Shown: positions 62,070-64,000 of the stretch, piece by piece | Position numbering within the stretch: the first letter of the stretch is position 1 | Layout of the letters: each line of letters begins with the position of its first letter | Assembly (NCBI GenBank): GCA_025677815.1 | Contig: JAIXMP010000048.1 | Span: 62,001 to 126,000, forward strand | DNA from: Phascolomyces articulosus | Taxonomy: Eukaryota; Mucoromycota; Mucoromycetes; Mucorales; Lichtheimiaceae | DNA length: 64,000 nt | Direction of reading: 5' to 3' | Translations under genes and position numbers: made by a program | The notes under the pieces: model-generated | What the model was told of the DNA's origin: nothing | The model's database searches: none | What the model saw: only the letters and a program-made list of their open reading frames with translations

Positions 62070-63340
62070 ATGACTCCTTTAGCTAGTACATTGACTGAAT
62101 CACAAATAAAGTCAATACGGAAGATGATATGTATATATAATATCTTTTTTTTTCTTGAATGATAAAATTAAAGCTAAGATATATTTATATAAACCTAAAA
62201 GAAGTATACATTGTTACTACCAATCACAACAATATTCCTGACGAATCAAGCAATGATTGCTGCGGGTAATTAAATATTATCAATGACAAAGGAAACGCGC
62301 AAACATTCATGATGAATATTGATGAGGGACTAGACAGTATGATCAACAGCTATTTCAACAGATTGATAATCAACTCAAAATATCGCAAAGCGATCCAATT
62401 CAATATAGGGCTTTAGAGGAAATTTTTCATCAAGAAAACGCGGACTGTCAAGTATATTTCCACGCTCATTTCGTGATGCACTTTTTATTATCGATGGCAG
62501 TGATAAAAGCAAAGTAAAGAGCGTATTAAAAAAAAGAATACATAAAGTATGACAATAATATTTTTAATTTGAATGAGGGTTATGGTCATCTTGTACATAA
62601 AAATAAGACACCCATTATAAGTAAGCATGTCGGCGCATGAGAAATACGGAAGTGCTGAACCTTTACGTGAATCTGTTTCATTATTATAAGACAGAATACA
62701 TTTATAAGTTGTGTTCAAGTAATTTTTTTTGGTCCAATAATAGTTTGGTGTATTTTGAAAGAGCGCACAAAAAAACAGGTTCATGCTGCGCCGCTCTGTG
62801 CAAGACTTTAGAATGTCAAAACACGATCTTCCTGAAAACCTTGTTATTGAAGGTATATATATATTATATTTAATAAAAGAATATAGATAAATTTATTATT
62901 AATAATGCTTTCGAATACTTTGTTTTGAATAGACTCTTGGAATCTTCTCCCTGGCAATGGAAAAACATCACATTGTATGACTTCAAACATGTGTTGCAGA
63001 CTTGGAAAATTTCTAAACAAGATACTCATTTACCATATTCGAATGATGTCAGCGAGATGCTAAGTGTTGTCACAAAAAACACCATTGAAGCCCAAGTACT
63101 GATATCTTGTTTGGATGAACTAAAGGTAAAAAAAAAAAAAAAGAAAAGTTGGTATATAAAACTCTAATACTAAAAATCGTTTTTATCATTTATTTGAACG
63201 TCTCAGAAGATCATGAAAATAAGTTTTTTTGGAATAGTCCAGCAAAGCGTGTCGTTGAAATTGGAATAGGAAAATTCACCAATGAAGTACTGTACATATT
63301 GGATAGGGTTTATGAGTGCTTATTTTTGGCAAATATATAA
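62070..63340 (+). pseudogene. Unresolved multi-exon locus, possibly decayed
   Basis: Several plus-strand blocks look like real protein but do not form one clean gene in my hands. They are: about 62070 (MTPLASTLTESQIKSIRKM); about 62332-62513 (YDQQLFQQIDNQLKISQ ... IFHQENADCQVYFHAHF), ending at a GTAAAG donor; about 62762-62850 (AQKNRFMLRRSVQDF ... HDLPENLVIE), ending at GTATAT; 62932-63125 (LLESSPWQWKNITLYDFKH ... VSEMLSVVTKNTIEA), ending at GTAAAA; and about 63209-63330 (FFWNSPAKRVVEIGIGKF). Blocks 2 and 4 join in phase (AA|A), but block 3 ends in phase 1, which does not fit block 4. Either block 3 belongs to an alternative transcript or a frameshift has broken the gene. I do not recognise the family. 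Confidence 0.45.
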
Positions 63341-64000
63341 TAATAGTGCGTAATTCTTTTATGTAGGAAGAGATGCAAGATTTATAAGAAAAAGCTGCTC
63401 TTGGCGCGTTGAAAGACTATAATAACAAATGACAGAGAGAAGATTATAGTAAAGTAGGTTATTACCTATGATGATGATAATGTAAATCATTTGTTTTCCG
63501 TTTTACCTAAACACTAAACATTATAAATAGAATCTTTCACCATATAAAAGGATGTCAATTGATTCTGATGAAGATCACAGTTCCAATGATTTCAAGAAAA
63601 AAGCCATTAGGGGGTTTCAAAAATAAAATATTGTCCCAAGTTTTCATGAAATCAACGAAAATGAAAGCTGCGTCTGATGAGACGCAGTTTTCAGGAAATC
63701 CACGTCAGAGTGTGTTCCTGGGGATTTATGTCAAAACAATACTTTATATCATTGGTCGATTTTTAAATTTTTGAAACGCCCTATTGAATCTGCAGCAACT
63801 TGACTCGGTCTTTGTATTGAATCGAATATTTACGAGCTAATGTAAATGATTTTATTTTTATGTATTATATTTATCGTTCCAGTAGAGGTTTCAACTTACT
63901 CTCTATTTTATTTAGTTCACTCAAAAATATCATTCTATTGAAACCTGATGAATATTCGAAGTCTGTTCGAGATCATTTCAAGGACTCGGTATTGGATTCT
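63341..64000. other. Right edge, no gene recognised
   Basis: Short acidic peptides can be read from 63552 (MSIDSDEDHSSNDFKKK) and near 63640, each ended by stops. They may continue the decayed locus to the left. A small perfect hairpin is present at 63668-63687. Confidence 0.4.

Noticed and set aside
63668..63705. CTGATGAG followed by GAAA, reminiscent of a hammerhead ribozyme core
   Set aside because: The required stem II does not pair between these two motifs. The CTGATGAG is simply the loop and edge of a 7-bp hairpin (CTGCGTC/GACGCAG).

Overview
The window looks like AT-rich nuclear DNA from an early-diverging fungus, most likely of the Mucorales type. The reasons are short GT-AG introns of about 70-110 bp in nearly every gene, Ser/Asn/Gln-rich low-complexity protein tails, relatives of Qdr/Aqr drug-proton antiporters, a TFIIIB Bdp1 gene, and F-box/leucine-rich-repeat genes. 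The exact species cannot be read from this sequence. I recognised no rRNA, tRNA or CRISPR. All splice sites below were placed by eye from GT-AG signals, reading-frame phase and homology to neighbouring copies.

Layout. Bases 1-114 may be the end of a plus-strand gene. Bases 115-4541 are non-coding, with a long ATT microsatellite and a diverged four-copy tandem repeat of about 160 bp. From 4542 to 35312 lies a tandem array of seven plus-strand DHA1-type major facilitator genes. All share one seven-exon structure, with exons 2, 3, 4 and 6 of exactly 241, 37, 99 and 115 nt (exon 2 is damaged in the last copy). Six copies look intact (530-581 aa); the seventh (33182-35312) is a pseudogene. Between copies 2 and 3 is an 8.4-kb gap. 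It holds a broken relic of a Fanzor/TnpB-like nuclease on the minus strand, a relic of a possible PD-(D/E)XK family on the plus strand, and a 31-bp inverted repeat that looks like mobile-element debris.

From 37439 to 44401 are single genes: Bdp1 (plus), a PQ-loop membrane protein (minus) with a possible one-base frameshift or unusual splice acceptor, and a disordered basic protein (minus). From 45472 to 61631 five minus-strand genes follow. In transcription order they are a TPR/F-box/LRR protein, an iron/2-oxoglutarate oxygenase, a kelch-ectodomain membrane protein, a second F-box/LRR protein and a second oxygenase. The two F-box plus oxygenase pairs may reflect an old segmental duplication. 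From about 62070 to 63340 there are protein-like exon fragments that I could not join into one intact gene.

The transporters probably export drugs, organic acids or metabolites at the plasma membrane; no substrate can be assigned from sequence. Nothing here forms an evident metabolic cluster. The most unusual items are the Fanzor relic, the tandem transporter family with its dying copy, and the unresolved locus at the right edge.
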